NCBI RefSeq assembly: GCF_029852145.1
Contig: NW_026643289.1
Span: 1 to 64,000 of the forward strand
Reading direction: 5' to 3'
Source of the DNA: Microplitis mediator
Taxonomy: Eukaryota; Arthropoda; Insecta; Hymenoptera; Braconidae
Length of the DNA: 64,000 nt
The notes beneath the pieces are model-generated. The model was not told the DNA's origin and did not search any database. It worked only from the letters and a program-made list of their open reading frames with translations. Position 1 is the stretch's first letter. Every line of letters begins with the position of its first letter. Below are positions 9,551 to 24,926 of the stretch, piece after piece. Made by a program: the position numbers and the translations under genes.

Positions 9551-12500
9551 TGAATTGTTATTTTCATTCAAATAACATACAAGTATATGGCGGCGGATAG
9601 TTTGCAAAGTACTATCACTTAATTTTTTGCCAATCACTTGTACTTTGTGTCTTTTTTTGACATCTATAAATTTTTCGTTTTTTTTTTCTTAATCAGACAT
9701 AGTTGTCTTTTATATTATATTTTTGGCTCTTAAGTTTACCACTATAACTTAAGTTCTTTCAATATGTGCCATTATGTTTAGTAGTTTTTGTCTTTTGTAC
9801 GTTAACATATAAAATTGTAAGCATTTGTATGCGTACTTTATGAACAGCCGACAACTCATACTAGTACGAGCCGGCGTTAAAATGAATTGTTATTTTCATT
9901 CAAATAACATGCAAGTATATGGCGGCGGATAGTTTGCAAAGTACTATCACTTAATTTTTTGCCAATCACTTGTACTTTGTGTCATTTTTTGACATATATA
10001 AATTTTTTCCTTTATTTTTCTTAATCTGACATAGTTGTCTTTCATATTATATTTTTGGCTCTTAAGTTTACCACCATAACTTAAGTTTTTTCAATATGTG
10101 CCATTATGTTTAGTAGTTTTTGTCTTTTGTACGTTAACATATAAAATTGTAAGCATTTGTATGCTTACTTTATGAACAGCCGACAACTCATACTAGTACG
10201 AGCCGGCGTTCAAATGAATTGTTATTTTCATTCAAATAACATACAAGTATATGGTGGCGGATACTTTGCAAAGTACTAGCACTTAAATTTTTGCCAATCA
10301 GTTGTACTTTGTGTCATTTTTTGACATATATAAATTTTTTTCTTTATTTTTCTTAATCTGACATAGTTGTCGTTCATATTATATTTTTGGCTCTTAAGTT
10401 CACCACCATAACTCAAGTTTTTTCAATATGTGCCATTATGTTTAGTAGTTTTTGTCTTTTGTACGTTATCATATAAAATTATAAGCATTTGTATGCGTAC
10501 TTTATGAACAGCCGACAACTCATACTAGTACGAGCCGGCGTTAAAATGAATTGTTATTTTCATTCAAATAACATACAAGTATATGGCGGCGGATAGTTTG
10601 CAAAGTACTATCACTTAATTTTTTGCCAATCACTTGTACTTTGTGTCATTTTTTGACATCTATAAATTTTTTCTTTTTTTTTTCTTAATCTGACATAGTT
10701 GTCTTTTATATTATATTTTTGGCTCTTAAGTTTACCACTATAACTTAAGTTCTTTCAATATGTGCCATTATGTTTAGTAGTTTTTGTCTTTTGTACGTTA
10801 ACATATAAAATTGTAAGCATTTGTATGCGTACTTTATGAACAGCCGACAACTCATACTAGTACGAGCCGGCGTTACAATGAATTGTTATTTTCATTCAAA
10901 TAACATGCAAGTATATGGCGGCGGATAGTTTGCAAAGTACTATCACTTAATTTTTTGCCAATCACTTGTACTTTGTGTCATTTTTTGACATATATAAATT
11001 TTTTCCTTTATTTTTCTTAATCTGACATAGTTGTCTTTCATATTATATTTTTGGCTCTTAAGTTTACCACCATAACTTAAGTTTTTTCAATATGTGCCAT
11101 TATGTTTAGTAGTTTTTGTCTTTTGTACGTTAACATATAAAATTGTAAGCATTTGTATGCGTACTTTATGAACAGCCGACAACTCATACTAGTACGAGCC
11201 GGCGTTACAATGAATTGTTATTTTCATTCAAATAACATGCAAGTATATGGCGGCGGATAGTTTGCAAAGTACTATCACTTAATTTTTTGCCAATCACTTG
11301 TACTTTGTGTCATTTTTTGACATATATAAATTTTTTCCTTTATTTTTCTTAATCTGACATAGTTGTCTTTCATATTATATTTTTGGCTCTTAAGTTTACC
11401 ACCATAACTTAAGTTTTTTCAATATGTGCCATTATGTTTAGTAGTTTTTGTCTTTTGTACGTTAACATATAAAATTGTAAGCATTTGTATGCTTACTTTA
11501 TGAACAGCCGACAACTCATACTAGTACGAGCCGGCGTTCAAATGAATTGTTATTTTCATTCAAATAACATACAAGTATATGGTGGCGGATACTTTGCAAA
11601 GTACTATCACTTAATTTTTTGCCAATCAGTTGTACTTTGTGTCATTTTTTGACATATATAAATTTTTTTCTTTTTTTTTCTTAATCTGACATAGTTGTCT
11701 TTTATATTATATTTTTGGCTCTCAAGTTTACCACCATAACTTAAGTTTTTTCAATATTTGCCATTATGTTTATTAGTTTTTGTCTTTTGTACGTTATCAT
11801 ATAAAATTGTAAGCATTTGTATGCGTATTTTATGAACAGCCGACAACTCATACTTGTACGAGCCAGCGTTAAAATGAATTGTTATTTTCATTCAAATAAC
11901 ATACAAGTATATGGCGGCGGATAGTTTGCAAAGTACTATCACTTAATTTTTTGCCAATCACTTGTACTTTGTGTCATTTTTTGACATCTATAAATTTTTT
12001 CTTTTTTTTTTCTTAATCTGACATAGTTGTCTTTTATATTATATTTTTGGCTCTTAAGTTTACCACCATAACTTAAGTTCTTTCAATATGTGCCATTATG
12101 TTTAGTAGTTTTTGTCTTTTGTACGTTAACATATAAAATTGTAAGCATTTGTATGCGTACTTTATGAACAGCCGACAACTCATACTAGTACGAGCCGGCG
12201 TTAAAATGAATTGTTATTTTCATTCAAATAACATGCAAGTATATGGCGGCGGATAGTTTGCAAAGTACTATCACTTAATTTTTTGCCAATCACTTGTACT
12301 TTGTGTCATTTTTTGACATATATAAATTTTTTCCTCTATTTTTCTTAATCTGACATAGTTGTCTTTTATATTATATTTTTGGCTCTTCAGTTTACCACCA
12401 TAACTTAAGTTTTTTCAATATGTGCCATTATGTTTAGTAGTTTTTGTCTTTTGTACGTTAACATATAAAATTGTAAGCATTTGTATGCTTACTTTATGAA

Positions 12501-13456
12501 CAGCCGACAACTCATACTAGTACGAGCCGGCGTTCAAATGAATTGTTATATTCATTCAAATAACATACAAGTATATGGTGGCGGATACTTTGCAAAGTAC
12601 TATCACTTAAATTTTTGCCAATCAGTTGTACTTTGTGTCATTTTTTGACATATATAAATTTTTTCCTTTTTTTTTCTTAATCTGACATAGTTGTCTTTTA
12701 TATTATATTTTTGGCTCTTAAGTTTACCACCATAACTTAAGTTCTTTCAATATGTGCCATTATGTTTAGTAGTTTTTGTCTTTTGTACGTTAACATATAA
12801 AATTGTAAGCATTTGTATGCGTACTTTATGAACAGCCGACAACTCATACTAGTACGAGCCGGCGTTAAAATGAATTGTTATTTTCATTCAAATAACATAC
12901 AAGTATATGGCGGCGGATAGTTTGCAAAGTACTATCACTTAATTTTCTGCCAATCAGTTGTACTTTGTGTCATTTTTTGACATATCTAAATTTTTTCCTT
13001 TTTTTTTCTTAATCTGACATAGTTGTCTTTTATATTATATTTTTGGCTCTTAAGTTTACCACCATAACTTAAGTTTTTTCAATATGTGCCATTATGTTGA
13101 GTAGTTTTTGTCTTTTCTACGTTAACATATAAAATTGTAAGCATTTGTATGCGTACTTTATGAACAGCCGACAACTCATACTAGTACGAGCCGGCGTTAA
13201 AATGAATTGTTATTTTCATTCAAATAACATGCAAGTATATGGCGGCGGATAGTTTGCAAAGTACTATCACTTAATTTTTTGCCAATCACTTGTACTTTGT
13301 GTCATTTTTTGACATCTATAAATTTTTTCTTTTTTTTTTCTTAATCTGACATAGTTGTCTTTTATATTATGTTTTGGCTCTTAAGTTTACCACCATAACT
13401 TAAGTTTTTTCAATATGTGCCATTATGTTTAGTAGTTTTTGTCTTTTGTACGTTAT

Positions 13457-16444
13457 CATATAAAATTGTAAGCATTTGTATGCGTACTTTATGAACAGCC
13501 GACAACTCATACTAGTACGAGCCGGCGTAAAAATGAATTGTTATTTTCATTCAAATAACATACAAGTATATGGCGGCGGATAGTTTGCAAAGTCTTATCA
13601 CTTAATTTTTTGCCAATCACTTGTACTTTGTGTCATTTTTTGACATATATAAATTTTTTCCTCTATTTTTCTTAATCTGACATAGTTGTCTTTTATATTA
13701 TATTTTTGGCTCTTAAGTTTACCACCATAACTTAAGTTTTTTCAATATGTGCCATTATGTTTAGTAGTTTTTGTCTTTTGTACGTTAACATATAAAATTG
13801 TAAGCATTTGTATGCTTACTTTATGAACAGCCGACAACTCATACTAGTACGAGCCGGCGTTCAAATGAATTGTTATTTTCATTCAAATAACATACAAGTA
13901 TATGGTGGCGGATACTTTGCAAAGTACTATCACTTAAATTTTTGCCAATCAGTTGTACTTTGTGTCATTTTTTGACATATATAAATTTTTTTCTTTATTT
14001 TTTCTTAATCTGACATACTTGTCTTTCATATTATATTTTTGGCTCTTAAGTTTACCACCATAACTTAAGTTTTTTCAATATGTGCCATTATGTTTAGTAG
14101 TTTTTGTCTTTTGTACGTTAACATATAAAATTGTAAGCATTTGTATGCTTACTTTATGAACAGCCGACAACTCATACTAGTACGAGCCGGCGTTCAAATG
14201 AATTGTTATTTTCATTCAAATAACATGCAAGTATATGGCGGCGGATAGTTTGCAAAGTACTATCACTTAATTTTTTGCCAATCACTTGTACTTTGTGTCA
14301 TTTTTTGACATCTATAAATTTTTTCTTTTTTTTTTCTTAATCTGACATAGTTGTCTTTTATATTATGTTTTGGCTCTTAAGTTTACCACTATAACTTAAG
14401 TTCTTTCAATATGTGCCATTATGTTTAGTAGTTTTTGTCTTTTGTACGTTAACATATAAAATTGTAAGCATTTGTATGCGTACTTTATGAACAGCCGACA
14501 ACTCATACTAGTACGAGCCGGCGTTAAAATGAATTGTTATTTTCATTCAAATAACATGCAAGTATATGGCGGCGGATAGTTTGCAAAGTACTATCACTTA
14601 ATTTTTTGCCAATCACTTGTACTTTGTGTCATTTTTTGACATATATAAATTTTTTCCTTTATTTTTTCTTAATCTGACATAGTTGTCTTTCATATTATAT
14701 TTTTGGCTCTTAAGTTTACCACCATAACTTAAGTTTTTTCAATATGTGCCATTATGTTTAGTAGTTTTTGTCTTTTGTACGTTAACATATAAAATTGTAA
14801 GCATTTGTATGCTTACTTTATGAACAGCCGACAACTCATACTAGTACGAGCCGGCGTTCAAATGAATCGTTATTTTCATTCAAATAACATACAAGTATAT
14901 GGCGGCGGATAGTTTGCAAAGTACTATCACTTAATTTTTTGCCAATCACTTGTACTTTGTGTCATTTTTTGACATCTATAAATTTTTTCTTTTTTTTTTC
15001 TTAATCTGACATAGTTGTCTTTTATGTTATGTTTTGGCTCTTAAGTTTACCACCATAACTTAAGTTTTTTCAATATGTGCCATTATGTTTAGTAGTTTTT
15101 GTCTTTTGTACGTTATCATATGAAATTGTAAGCATTTGTATGCGTACTTTATGAACAGCCGACAACTCATACTAGTACGAGCCGGCGTTCAAATGAATTG
15201 TTATTTTCATTCAAATAACATACAAGTATATGGCGGCGGATAGTTTGCAAAGTCTTATCACTTAATTTTTTGCCAATCACTTGTACTTTGTGTCATTTTT
15301 TGACATATATAAATTTTTTCCTCTATTTTTCCTAATCTGACATAGTTGTCTTTTATATTATATTTTTGGCTCTTAAGTTTACCACCATAACTTAAGTTTT
15401 TTCAATATGTGCCATTATGTTTAGTAGTTTTTGTCTTTTGTACGTTAACATATAAAATTGTAAGCATTTGTATGCTTACTTTATGAACAGCCGACAACTC
15501 ATACTAGTACGAGCCGGCGTTCAAATGAATTGTTATTTTCATTCAAATAACATACAAGTATATGGTGGCGGATACTTTGCAAAGTACTATCACTTAAATT
15601 TTTGCCAATCAGTTGTACTTTGTGTCATTTTTTGACATATATAAATTTTTTTCTTTTTTTTTCTTAATCTGACATAGTTGTTTTTTATATTATATTTTTG
15701 ACTCTTAAGTTTACCACCATAACTTAAGTTTTTTCAATATGTGCCATTATGTTTAGTAGTTTTTGTCTTTTGTACGTTAACATATAAAATTGTAAGCATT
15801 TGTATGCGTACTTTATGAACAGCCGACAACTCATACTAGTACGAGCCGGCGTTAAAATGAATTGTTATTTTCATTCAAATAACATACAAGTATATGGCGG
15901 CGGATAGTTTGCAAAGTACTATCACTTAATTTTTTGCCAATCACTTGTACTTTGTGTCATTTTTTGACATCTATAAATTTTTTCTTTTTGTTTTCTTAAT
16001 CTGACATAGTTGTCTTTTATATTATATTTTTGGCTCTTAAGTTTACCACCATAACTTAAATTCTTTCAATATGTGCCATTATGTTTAGTAGTTTTTGTCT
16101 TTTGTACGTTAACATATAAAATTGTAAGCATTTGTATGCGTACTTTATGAACAGCCGACAACTCATACTAGTACGAGCCGGCGTTAAAATGAATTGTTAT
16201 TTTCATTCAAATAACATGCAAGTATATGGCGGCGGATAGTTTGCAAAGTACTATCACTTAATTTTTTGCCAATCACTTGTACTTTGTGTCATTTTCTGAC
16301 ATATATAAATTTTTTCCTTTATTTTTCTTAATCTGACATAGTTGTCTTTCATATTATATTTTTGGCTCTTAAGTTTACCACCATAACTTAAGTTTTTTCA
16401 ATATGTGCCATTATGTTTAGTAGTTTTTGTCTTTTGTACGTTAA
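13457..16444. repeat. 9-monomer higher-order unit, copy 1
   Basis: A 2988-base block (9 x 332) repeated immediately to its right. Private markers: cggcgtaaaaatg near 13527, agtcttatc near 13592, tgacatactt at 14011, tgaatcgtt near 14864, catatgaaatt near 15118, tttttcctaatc near 15328, gttgttttttat and ttttgactctt near 15680-15700, tttttgttttctt near 15985, cttaaattctttc near 16056 and cattttctgac near 16292. All are present at +2988. Confidence 0.92.
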
Positions 16445-19432
16445 CATATAAAATTGTAAGCATTTGTATGCGTACTTTATGAACAGCCGACAACTCATAC
16501 TAGTACGAGCCGGCGTAAAAATGAATTGTTATTTTCATTCAAATAACATACAAGTATATGGCGGCGGATAGTTTGCAAAGTCTTATCACTTAATTTTTTG
16601 CCAATCACTTGTACTTTGTGTCATTTTTTGACATATATAAATTTTTTCCTCTATTTTTCTTAATCTGACATAGTTGTCTTTTATATTATATTTTTGGCTC
16701 TTAAGTTTACCACCATAACTTAAGTTTTTTCAATATGTGCCATTATGTTTAGTAGTTTTTGTCTTTTGTACGTTAACATATAAAATTGTAAGCATTTGTA
16801 TGCTTACTTTATGAACAGCCGACAACTCATACTAGTACGAGCCGGCGTTCAAATGAATTGTTATTTTCATTCAAATAACATACAAGTATATGGTGGCGGA
16901 TACTTTGCAAAGTACTATCACTTAAATTTTTGCCAATCAGTTGTACTTTGTGTCATTTTTTGACATATATAAATTTTTTTCTTTATTTTTTCTTAATCTG
17001 ACATACTTGTCTTTCATATTATATTTTTGGCTCTTAAGTTTACCACCATAACTTAAGTTTTTTCAATATGTGCCATTATGTTTAGTAGTTTTTGTCTTTT
17101 GTACGTTAACATATAAAATTGTAAGCATTTGTATGCTTACTTTATGAACAGCCGACAACTCATACTAGTACGAGCCGGCGTTCAAATGAATTGTTATTTT
17201 CATTCAAATAACATGCAAGTATATGGCGGCGGATAGTTTGCAAAGTACTATCACTTAATTTTTTGCCAATCACTTGTACTTTGTGTCATTTTTTGACATC
17301 TATAAATTTTTTCTTTTTTTTTTCTTAATCTGACATAGTTGTCTTTTATATTATGTTTTGGCTCTTAAGTTTACCACTATAACTTAAGTTCTTTCAATAT
17401 GTGCCATTATGTTTAGTAGTTTTTGTCTTTTGTACGTTAACATATAAAATTGTAAGCATTTGTATGCGTACTTTATGAACAGCCGACAACTCATACTAGT
17501 ACGAGCCGGCGTTAAAATGAATTGTTATTTTCATTCAAATAACATGCAAGTATATGGCGGCGGATAGTTTGCAAAGTACTATCACTTAATTTTTTGCCAA
17601 TCACTTGTACTTTGTGTCATTTTTTGACATATATAAATTTTTTCCTTTATTTTTTCTTAATCTGACATAGTTGTCTTTCATATTATATTTTTGGCTCTTA
17701 AGTTTACCACCATAACTTAAGTTTTTTCAATATGTGCCATTATGTTTAGTAGTTTTTGTCTTTTGTACGTTAACATATAAAATTGTAAGCATTTGTATGC
17801 TTACTTTATGAACAGCCGACAACTCATACTAGTACGAGCCGGCGTTCAAATGAATCGTTATTTTCATTCAAATAACATACAAGTATATGGCGGCGGATAG
17901 TTTGCAAAGTACTATCACTTAATTTTTTGCCAATCACTTGTACTTTGTGTCATTTTTTGACATCTATAAATTTTTTCTTTTTTTTTTCTTAATCTGACAT
18001 AGTTGTCTTTTATGTTATGTTTTGGCTCTTAAGTTTACCACCATAACTTAAGTTTTTTCAATATGTGCCATTATGTTTAGTAGTTTTTGTCTTTTGTACG
18101 TTATCATATGAAATTGTAAGCATTTGTATGCGTACTTTATGAACAGCCGACAACTCATACTAGTACGAGCCGGCGTTCAAATGAATTGTTATTTTCATTC
18201 AAATAACATACAAGTATATGGCGGCGGATAGTTTGCAAAGTCTTATCACTTAATTTTTTGCCAATCACTTGTACTTTGTGTCATTTTTTGACATATATAA
18301 ATTTTTTCCTCTATTTTTCCTAATCTGACATAGTTGTCTTTTATATTATATTTTTGGCTCTTAAGTTTACCACCATAACTTAAGTTTTTTCAATATGTGC
18401 CATTATGTTTAGTAGTTTTTGTCTTTTGTACGTTAACATATAAAATTGTAAGCATTTGTATGCTTACTTTATGAACAGCCGACAACTCATACTAGTACGA
18501 GCCGGCGTTCAAATGAATTGTTATTTTCATTCAAATAACATACAAGTATATGGTGGCGGATACTTTGCAAAGTACTATCACTTAAATTTTTGCCAATCAG
18601 TTGTACTTTGTGTCATTTTTTGACATATATAAATTTTTTTCTTTTTTTTTCTTAATCTGACATAGTTGTTTTTTATATTATATTTTTGACTCTTAAGTTT
18701 ACCACCATAACTTAAGTTTTTTCAATATGTGCCATTATGTTTAGTAGTTTTTGTCTTTTGTACGTTAACATATAAAATTGTAAGCATTTGTATGCGTACT
18801 TTATGAACAGCCGACAACTCATACTAGTACGAGCCGGCGTTAAAATGAATTGTTATTTTCATTCAAATAACATACAAGTATATGGCGGCGGATAGTTTGC
18901 AAAGTACTATCACTTAATTTTTTGCCAATCACTTGTACTTTGTGTCATTTTTTGACATCTATAAATTTTTTCTTTTTGTTTTCTTAATCTGACATAGTTG
19001 TCTTTTATATTATATTTTTGGCTCTTAAGTTTACCACCATAACTTAAATTCTTTCAATATGTGCCATTATGTTTAGTAGTTTTTGTCTTTTGTACGTTAA
19101 CATATAAAATTGTAAGCATTTGTATGCGTACTTTATGAACAGCCGACAACTCATACTAGTACGAGCCGGCGTTAAAATGAATTGTTATTTTCATTCAAAT
19201 AACATGCAAGTATATGGCGGCGGATAGTTTGCAAAGTACTATCACTTAATTTTTTGCCAATCACTTGTACTTTGTGTCATTTTCTGACATATATAAATTT
19301 TTTCCTTTATTTTTCTTAATCTGACATAGTTGTCTTTCATATTATATTTTTGGCTCTTAAGTTTACCACCATAACTTAAGTTTTTTCAATATGTGCCATT
19401 ATGTTTAGTAGTTTTTGTCTTTTGTACGTTAA
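16445..19432. repeat. 9-monomer higher-order unit, copy 2
   Basis: Direct tandem copy of 13457-16444. Every private marker checked is reproduced 2988 bases later (tgacatactt at 16999, gttgttttttat near 18668, cattttctgac near 19280). The match extends past the unit to about 19502, where cggcgttaaaatg ends it. No internal difference was noticed, which implies a recent event or ongoing conversion. Confidence 0.92.
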
Positions 19433-20279
19433 CATATAAAATTGTAAGCATTTGTATGCGTACTTTATGAACAGCCGACAACTCATACTAGTACGAGCCG
19501 GCGTTAAAATGAATTGTTATTTTCATTCAAATAACATACAAGTATATGGTGGCGGATACTTTGCAAAGTACTATCACTTAATTTTTTGCCAATCAGTTGT
19601 ACTTTGTGTCATTTTTTGACATATATAAATTTTTTTCTTTTTTTTTCTTAATCTGACATAGTTGTCTTTTATATTATATTTTTGGCTCTTAAGTTTACCA
19701 CCATAACTTAAGTTTTTTCAATATGTGCCATTATGTTTAGTAGTTTTTGTCTTTTGTTCGTTATCATATAATATTGTAAGCATTTGTATGCGTACATTAT
19801 GAACAGCCGACAACTCATACTAGTACGAGCCAGCGTTAAAATGAATTGTTATTTTCATTCAAATAACATACAAGTATATGGCGGCGGATAGTTTGCAAAG
19901 TACTATCACTTAATTTTTTGCCAATCACTTGTACTTTGTGTCATTTTTTGACATCTATAAATTTTTTCTTTTTTTTTTCTTAATCTGACATAGTTGTCTT
20001 TTATATTATATTTTTGGCTCTTAAGTTTACCACCATAACTTAAGTTCTTTCAATATGTGCCATTATGTTTAGTAGTTTTTGTCTTTTGTACGTTAACATA
20101 TAAAATTGTAAGCATTTGTATGCGTACTTTATGAACAGCCGACAACTCATACTAGTACGAGCCGGCGTTAAAATGAATTGTTATTTTCATTCAAATAACA
20201 TGCAAGTATATGGCGGCGGATAGTTTGCAAAGTACTATCACTTAATTTTTTGCCAATCACTTGTACTTTGTGTCATTTT

Positions 20280-22790
20280 TTGACATATATAAATTTTTTC
20301 CTCTATTTTTCTTAATCTGACATAGTTGTCTTTTATATTATATTTTTGGCTCTTAAGTTTACCACCATAACTTAAGTTTTTTCAATATGTGCCATTATGT
20401 TTAGTAGTTTTTGTCTTTTGTACGTTAACATATAAAATTGTAAGCATTTGTATGCTTACTTTATGAACAGCCGACAACTCATACTAGTACGAGCCGGCGT
20501 TAAAATGAATTGTTATTTTCATTCAAATAACATACAAGTATATGGCGGCGGATAGTTTGCAAAGTACTATCACTTAATTTTCTGCCAATCAGTTGTACTT
20601 TGTGTCATTTTTTGACGTATCTAAATTTTTTCCTTTTTTTTTCTTAATCTGACATAGTTGTCTTTTATATTATATTTTTGGCTCTTAAGTTTACCACCAT
20701 AACTTAAGATTTTTCAATATGTGCCATTATGTTTAGTAGTTTTTGTCTTTTGTACGTTAACATATAAAATTGTAAGCATTTGTATGCGTACTTTATGAAC
20801 AGCCGACTACTCATACTAGTACGAGCCGGCGTTAAAATGAATTGTTATTTTCATTCAAATAACATGCAAGTATATGGCGGCGGATAGTTTGCAAAGTACT
20901 ATCACTTAATTTTTTGCCAATCACTTGTACTTTGTGTCATTTTTTGACATATATAAATTTTTTTCTTTTTTTTTCTTAATCTGACATAGTTGTCGTTTAT
21001 ATTATGTTTTGGCTCTTAAGTTTACCACCATAACTTAAGTTTTTTCAATATGTGCCATTATGTTTAGTAGTTTTTGTCTTTTGTACGTTATCATATAAAA
21101 TTGTAAGCATTTGTATGCGTACTTTATGAACAGCCGACAACTCATACTAGTACGAGCCGGCGTTAAAATGAATCGTTATTTTCATTCAAATAACATACAA
21201 GTATATGGCGGTGGATAGTTTGCAAAGTACTATCACTTAATTTTCTGCCAATCAGTTGTACTTTGTGTCATTTTTTGTCATATCTAAATTTTTTCCTTTT
21301 TTTTTCTTAATCTGACATAGTTGTCTTTTATATTATATTTTTGGCTCTTAAGTTTACCACCATAACTTAAGTTTTTTCAATATGTGCCATTATGTTTAGT
21401 AGTTTTTGTCTTTTGTACGTTATCATATAAAATTGTAAGCATTTGTATGCGTACTTTATGAACAGCCGACAACTCATACTAGTACGAGCCGGCGTTAAAA
21501 TGAATTGTTATTTTCATTCAAATAACATACAAGTATATGGCGGCGGATAGTTTGCAAAGTACTATCACTTAATTTTTTGCCAATCACTTGTACTTTGTGT
21601 CTTTTTTTGACATCTATAAATTTTTCCTTTTTTTTTTCTTAATCTGACATAGTTGTCTTTTATATTATATTTTTGGCTCTTAAGTTTACCACTATAACTT
21701 AAGTTCTTTCAATATGTGCCATTATGTTTAGTAGTTTTTGTCTTTTGTACGTTAACATATAAAATTGTAAGCATTTGTATGCGTACTTTATGAACAGCCG
21801 ACAACTCATACTAGTACGAGCCGGCGTTAAAATGAATTGTTATTTTCATTCAAATAACATGCAAGTATATGGCGGCGGATAGTTTGCAAAGTACTATCAC
21901 TTAATTTTATGCCAATCACTTGTACTTTGTGTCATTTTTTGACATATATAAATTTTTTCCTTTATTTTTCTTAATCTGACATAGTTGTCTTTCATATTAT
22001 ATTTTTGGCTCTTAAGTTTACCACCATAACTTAAGTTTTTTCAATATGTGCCATTATGTTTAGTAGTTTTTGTCTTTTGTACGTTAACATATAAAATTGT
22101 AAGCATTTGTATGCTTACTTTATGGACAGCCGACAACTCATACTAGTACGAGCCGGCGTTCAAATAAATTGTTATTTTCATTCAAATAACATACAAGTAT
22201 ATGGTGGCGGATACTTTGCAAAGTACTATCACTTAAATTTTTGCCAATCAGTTGTACTTTGTGTCATTTTTTGACATATATAAATTTTTTTCTTTATTTT
22301 TCTTAATCTGACATAGTTGTCGTTCATATTATATTTTTGGCTCTTAAGTTCACCACCATAACTTAAGTTTTTTCAATATGTGCCATTATGTTTAGTAGTT
22401 TTTGTCTTTTGTACGTTATCATATAAAATTGTAAGCATTTGTATGCGTACTTTATGAACAGCCGACAACTCATACTAGTACGAGCCGGCGTTAAAATGAA
22501 TTGTTATTTTCATTCAAATAACATACAAGTATATGGCGGCGGATAGTTTGCAAAGTACTATCACTTAATTTTTTGCCAATCACTTGTACTTTGTGTCATT
22601 TTTTGACATCTATAAATTTTTTCTTTTTTTTTTCTTAATCTGACATAGTTGTCTTTTATATTATATTTTTGGCTCTTAAGTTTACCACTATAACTTAAGT
22701 TCTTTCAATATGTGCCATTATGTTTAGTAGTTTTTGTCTTTTGTACGTTAACATATAAAATTGTAAGCATTTGTATGCTTACTTTATGAA
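20280..22790. repeat. 14-monomer-offset duplication, left copy
   Basis: Collinear with about 24927-27437 at an offset of 4647 bases (14 monomers). Shared rare states: aacttaagattttt near 20701, agccgactac at 20801, gtcgtttatattatg near 20992, tgaatcgtt near 21171, gcggtggatag near 21209, ttttgtcatatc near 21275, gtgtcttttttt near 21598, ttttatgcc near 21907 and ttatggacagcc near 22120. A few differences exist, for example gacgtatct near 20615 versus gacatatct and caaataaatt near 22151 versus caaatgaatt. Confidence 0.88.
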
Positions 22791-24450
22791 CAGCCGACAA
22801 CTCATACTAGTACGAGCCGGCGTTCAAATGAATTGTTATTTTCATTCAAATAACATACAAGTATATGGCGGCGGATAGTTTGCAAAGTACTATCACTTAA
22901 TTTTTTGCCAATCACTTGTACTTTGTGTCTTTTTTTGACATCTATAAATTTTTCCTTTTTTTTTTCTTAATCTGACATAGTTGTCTTTTATATTATATTT
23001 TTGGCTCTTAAGTTTACCACTATAACTTAAGTTCTTTCAATATGTGCCATTATGTTTAGTAGTTTTTGTCTTTTGTACGTTAACATATAAAATTGTAAGC
23101 ATTTGTATGCGTACTTTATGAACAGCCGACAACTCATACTAGTACGAGCCGGCGTTAAAATGAATTGTTATTTTCATTCAAATAACATGCAAGTATATGG
23201 CGGCGGATAGTTTGCAAAGTACTATCACTTAATTTTATGCCAATCACTTGTACTTTGTGTCATTTTTTGACATATATAAATTTTTTCCTTTATTTTTCTT
23301 AATCTGACATAGTTGTCTTTCATATTATATTTTTGGCTCTTAAGTTTACCACCATAACTTAAGTTTTTTCAATATGTGCCATTATGTTTAGTAGTTTTTG
23401 TCTTTTGTACGTTAACATATAAAATTGTAAGCATTTGTATGCTTACTTTATGGACAGCCGACAACTCATACTAGTACGAGCCGGCGTTCAAATGAATTGT
23501 TATTTTCATTCAAATAACATGCAAGTATATGGCGGCGGATAGTTTGCAAAGTACTATCACTTAATTTTATGCCAATCACTTGTACTTTGTGTCATTTTTT
23601 GACATATATAAATTTTTTCCTTTATTTTTCTTAATCTGACATAGTTGTCTTTCATATTATATTTTTGGCTCTTAAGTTTACCACCATAACTTAAGTTTTT
23701 TCAATATGTGCCATTATGTTTAGTAGTTTTTGTCTTTTGTACGTTAACATATAAAATTGTAAGCATTTGTATGCTTACTTTATGGACAGCCGACAACTCA
23801 TACTAGTACGAGCCGGCGTTCAAATGAATTGTTATTTTCATTCAAATAACATACAAGTATATGGTGGCGGATACTTTGCAAAGTACTATCACTTAAATTT
23901 TTGCCAATCAGTTGTACTTTGTGTCATTTTTTGACATATATAAATTTTTTTCTTTATTTTTCTTAATCTGACATAGTTGTCGTTCATATTATATTTTTGG
24001 CTCTTAAGTTCACCACCATAACTTAAGTTTTTTCAATATGTGCCATTATGTTTAGTAGTTTTTGTCTTTTGTACGTTATCATATAAAATTGTAAGCATTT
24101 GTATGCGTACTTTATGAACAGCCGACAACTCATACTAGTACGAGCCGGCGTTAAAATGAATTGTTATTTTCATTCAAATAACATACAAGTATATGGCGGC
24201 GGATAGTTTGCAAAGTACTATCACTTAATTTTTTGCCAATCACTTGTACTTTGTGTCATTTTTTGACATCTATAAATTTTTTCTTTTTTTTTTCTTAATC
24301 TGACATAGTTGTCTTTTATATTATATTTTTGGCTCTTAAGTTTACCACTATAACTTAAGTTCTTTCAATATGTGCCATTATGTTTAGTAGTTTTTGTCTT
24401 TTGTACGTTAACATATAAAATTGTAAGCATTTGTATGCGTACTATATGAA
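22771..24450. repeat. Local 4-monomer plus 1-monomer expansion
   Basis: The tatggacagcc marker occurs at 22121, again at 23449 (+1328, four monomers) and at 23781 (+332, one monomer). The gtgtcttttttt marker likewise recurs at about 21598 and 22926, and ttttatgcc at about 21907, 23235 and 23567. The corresponding right-hand copy (24927 onward) lacks these five extra monomers: the offset between the two segments falls from 4647 to 2988 across this point, a change of 1659 bases. Confidence 0.85.
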
Positions 24451-24926
24451 CAGCCGACAACTCATACTAGTACGAGCCGGCGTTACAATGAATTGTTATT
24501 TTCATTCAAATAACATGCAAGTATATGGCGGCGGATAGTTTGCAAAGTACTATCACTTAATTTTTTGCCAATCACTTGTACTTTGTGTCATTTTTTGACA
24601 TATATAAATTTTTTCCTTTATTTTTCTTAATCTGACATAGTTGTCTTTCATATTATATTTTTGGCTCTTAAGTTTACCACCATAACTTAAGTTTTTTCAA
24701 TATGTGCCATTATGTTTAGTAGTTTTTGTCTTTTGTACGTTAACATATAAAATTGTAAGCATTTGTATGCTTACTTTATGAACAGCCGACAACTCATACT
24801 AGTACGAGCCGGCGTTCAAATGAATTGTTATTTTCATTCAAATAACATACAAGTATATGGTGGCGGATACTTTGCAAAGTACTATCACTTAATTTTTTGC
24901 CAATCAGTTGTACTTTGTGTCATTTT

